Positions 5,479-6,397 of a stretch of 6,397 nt of DNA are shown piece by piece. The notes below the pieces were generated by a model, which saw nothing but the letters and a program-made list of their open reading frames with translations, was not told the origin of the DNA and searched no databases. The number at the start of each line of letters is the position of its first letter. The stretch's first letter is position 1. The translations under genes were made by a program, and so were the position numbers. Origin of the DNA: Actinomycetes bacterium (lineage in GTDB: Bacteria; Actinomycetota; Acidimicrobiia; Acidimicrobiales; Acidimicrobiaceae); contig JAJYFP010000038.1 in the NCBI GenBank assembly GCA_021790855.1, positions 1-6,397 on the forward strand, read 5' to 3'.

Positions 5479-6198
5479 ATGTCCTTCAACGTTGAAGGAA
5501 TTGACGTAAGGGTTTCACCATGGCCCGGCGAGATACAGTCATGTCTCGTTACATCACGATCTGGAGGAATACTCTCTGCGTTGTCTTTCTCACCCCTTGC
5601 AGAGATTAAAAAGGTAGCTGCGTCTTTGGGATACGAAAGTCTACTTTGGCAAGCCACAGATGAATTTACCGAGACAACCTGCCAAAGCTTAGGTTTTGAC
5701 TTTAGGGATCGTCTCCACGTGCTCATATCATCGGACTTAAAACCAACTGTTCGGTACCGTCAAAGCAATACATTAACGGTAAGAAGAGCAAGGTCTATGG
5801 ACATCGATTCAGTGCTTGAGATCGATCACATGTGCTTCGAGCCATTTTGGCAGCTTGATCAGCAGGGGTTAGAGGAAGCCATACTTGCAACTCCAAGATC
5901 ACGATATCGCGTCATCGTCGACAAGTCTGACTTTGGGTCGGTACTGGGATATTCAATATTTGGCCAAGGTGCTGGTTCTGGATACCTTCAGCGCATAGCC
6001 ATGAGTCCTAGCCATCAGAGAAGTGGAGGAGCAACCTCTCTAATCGCGGACGGCTTCGGTTGGCTTCGGCGTTGGCGCTCACAAAAGGTGAGTGTAAACA
6101 CCCAAGTAACCAATGAACGTGCCCTTGCCCTCTACCTTGGGCTCGGATTTAAGCTTCAGAGACAAGGGCTCTCACTATACCAATGTCCATCGTCTTAG
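5479..6198 (+). CDS. GNAT-family N-acetyltransferase with an extra N-terminal domain
   Basis: This enzyme transfers acetyl from acetyl-CoA to an amine and is probably cytosolic. The C-terminal part, about residues 98-236, is a full GNAT domain. It has LTVRRARSMDIDSVLEID (99-116) with MCFEPFW, a RimI-like start, then motif A YLQRIAMSPSHQRSGGA (169-185) with the acetyl-CoA loop Q180-R-S-G-G-A, and the closing VNTQVTNERALALYLGLGF (206-224). Residues 1-95 are an additional domain; its GYESLLWQ ... SLGFDFRDRLHVLI segment resembles a degenerate GNAT C-terminal half, suggesting a tandem or duplicated GNAT fold. The start is ATG 5479; a weak GAAAG lies just upstream and no earlier in-frame start exists. 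The target is unknown: RimI-like ribosomal-protein acetylation, small-molecule acetylation and protein-lysine acetylation are all possible. It is divergent from the deacetylase gene and probably co-transcribed with the secreted-protein gene 35 bp downstream. Confidence 0.85.
   Translation: MSFNVEGIDVRVSPWPGEIQSCLVTSRSGGILSALSFSPLAEIKKVAASLGYESLLWQATDEFTETTCQSLGFDFRDRLHVLISSDLKPTVRYRQSNTLTVRRARSMDIDSVLEIDHMCFEPFWQLDQQGLEEAILATPRSRYRVIVDKSDFGSVLGYSIFGQGAGSGYLQRIAMSPSHQRSGGATSLIADGFGWLRRWRSQKVSVNTQVTNERALALYLGLGFKLQRQGLSLYQCPSS
5482..5499. repeat. 18-bp perfect palindrome directly after the GNAT start codon
   Basis: TCCTTCAAC (5482-5490) and GTTGAAGGA (5491-5499) are exact reverse complements with no spacer. 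The element starts at the first base after the ATG. In RNA it could fold as a 7-bp stem with an ACGU loop directly at the initiation site; in DNA it is a perfect dyad operator shape. Confidence 0.6.
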
Positions 6199-6233
6199 GG
6201 GCTGTTGAAGTAAAGAGAACGACATTGCATCAG

Positions 6234-6397
6234 ATGAGACCAATGAAATCTACCCTTTTTCGGCTAATGTTCGTCGCAGCCACTTTCTTTTTCATACTTA
6301 TAACATCGGAAGTACTTTCATCCTCTCCGGCCTACGCTGCCACAACACCAAAATTAAGTGTTGTTTCAGCACCGGAAAGTGTACCTTATGGTGGTTC
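6234..6397 (+). CDS. Secreted protein, N-terminus only (possible DUF6049-like; 3' end outside window)
   Basis: The frame is open to the window edge and 54 codons are visible. The protein starts MRPMKSTLFRLM, then a hydrophobic core (about residues 11-24, FVAATFFFILI) and an Ala-Tyr-Ala site after residue 35, a clear Sec signal peptide, followed by ATTPKLSVVSAPESVPYGG, which looks like the first strand of an Ig-like beta domain. In the actinobacteria I recall, the gene between pcnA and the lipid II flippase murJ encodes a secreted or membrane-anchored DUF6049 protein (Rv3909 type), so that is the best guess from position. Too little is visible to confirm it. The start could be ATG 6234 or ATG 6243. 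The frame is also open back to ATG 6183, inside the GNAT gene, but that would put 17 extra residues before the signal peptide. It follows the GNAT gene by 35 bp. Confidence 0.6.
   Translation, partial: MRPMKSTLFRLMFVAATFFFILITSEVLSSSPAYAATTPKLSVVSAPESVPYGG

Noticed and set aside
5512..5518. GTTTCAC, a half of the parS centromere site expected near the origin
   Set aside because: The other half (GTGAAAC) is absent; the sequence continues into CATGG, so it is not a parS site.
5454..5726. 90-codon minus-strand frame opposite the GNAT gene
   Set aside because: It is antisense to a conserved GNAT gene, shows no domain, and is best explained as a shadow.

Overview
This window looks chromosomal and core-genome-like, from an actinobacterium of modest GC content (by eye close to or a little under one half). 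It carries eight genes, two of them cut by the window edges: rpsF (S6), a DUF5318 zinc-ribbon gene, a PadR-type regulator, ino1 (inositol-3-phosphate synthase), a CCA tRNA nucleotidyltransferase, a histone-deacetylase-family hydrolase, a GNAT acetyltransferase and the start of a secreted protein. DUF5318, an Mtb-like Ino1 preceded by PadR, and pcnA next to a secreted-protein gene form a set that I recall from the origin-proximal region of Streptomyces and, in split form, Mycobacterium. The low GC with deep actinobacterial protein similarity suggests a lineage such as the Acidimicrobiia, but this is inference.

Layout. Positions 1-172 (minus) are the N-terminal half of rpsF with a TTG start and a strong Shine-Dalgarno. 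Positions 173-317 hold its leader and a probable extended -10 promoter. The DUF5318 gene (318-713, minus) is followed by a 239-bp divergent intergenic region. Then the PadR regulator (953-1606) and ino1 (1621-2697) run rightward, 14 bp apart, as an apparent operon. A perfect 16-bp-arm hairpin (2719-2753) with T runs on both strands separates ino1 from the convergent CCA-transferase gene (2804-4204, minus). The deacetylase gene (4361-5392, minus) lies upstream of that gene. It is divergent, across 86 bp, from the GNAT gene (5479-6198, plus). A lipid- or wall-directed secreted protein with a signal peptide starts near 6234 and leaves the window.

How the genes relate. PadR is the obvious candidate regulator of inositol synthesis, which in actinobacteria feeds phosphatidylinositol lipids and mycothiol. 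rpsF and the CCA enzyme are translation housekeeping. The divergent deacetylase/acetyltransferase pair could be a reversible acetylation module. The most unusual thing in the sequence is a set of long perfect palindromes: one within the first codons of each of these two divergent genes, one near the 3' end of the deacetylase gene, and one beside the rpsF Shine-Dalgarno. No mobile element, CRISPR array, tRNA or rRNA was seen.
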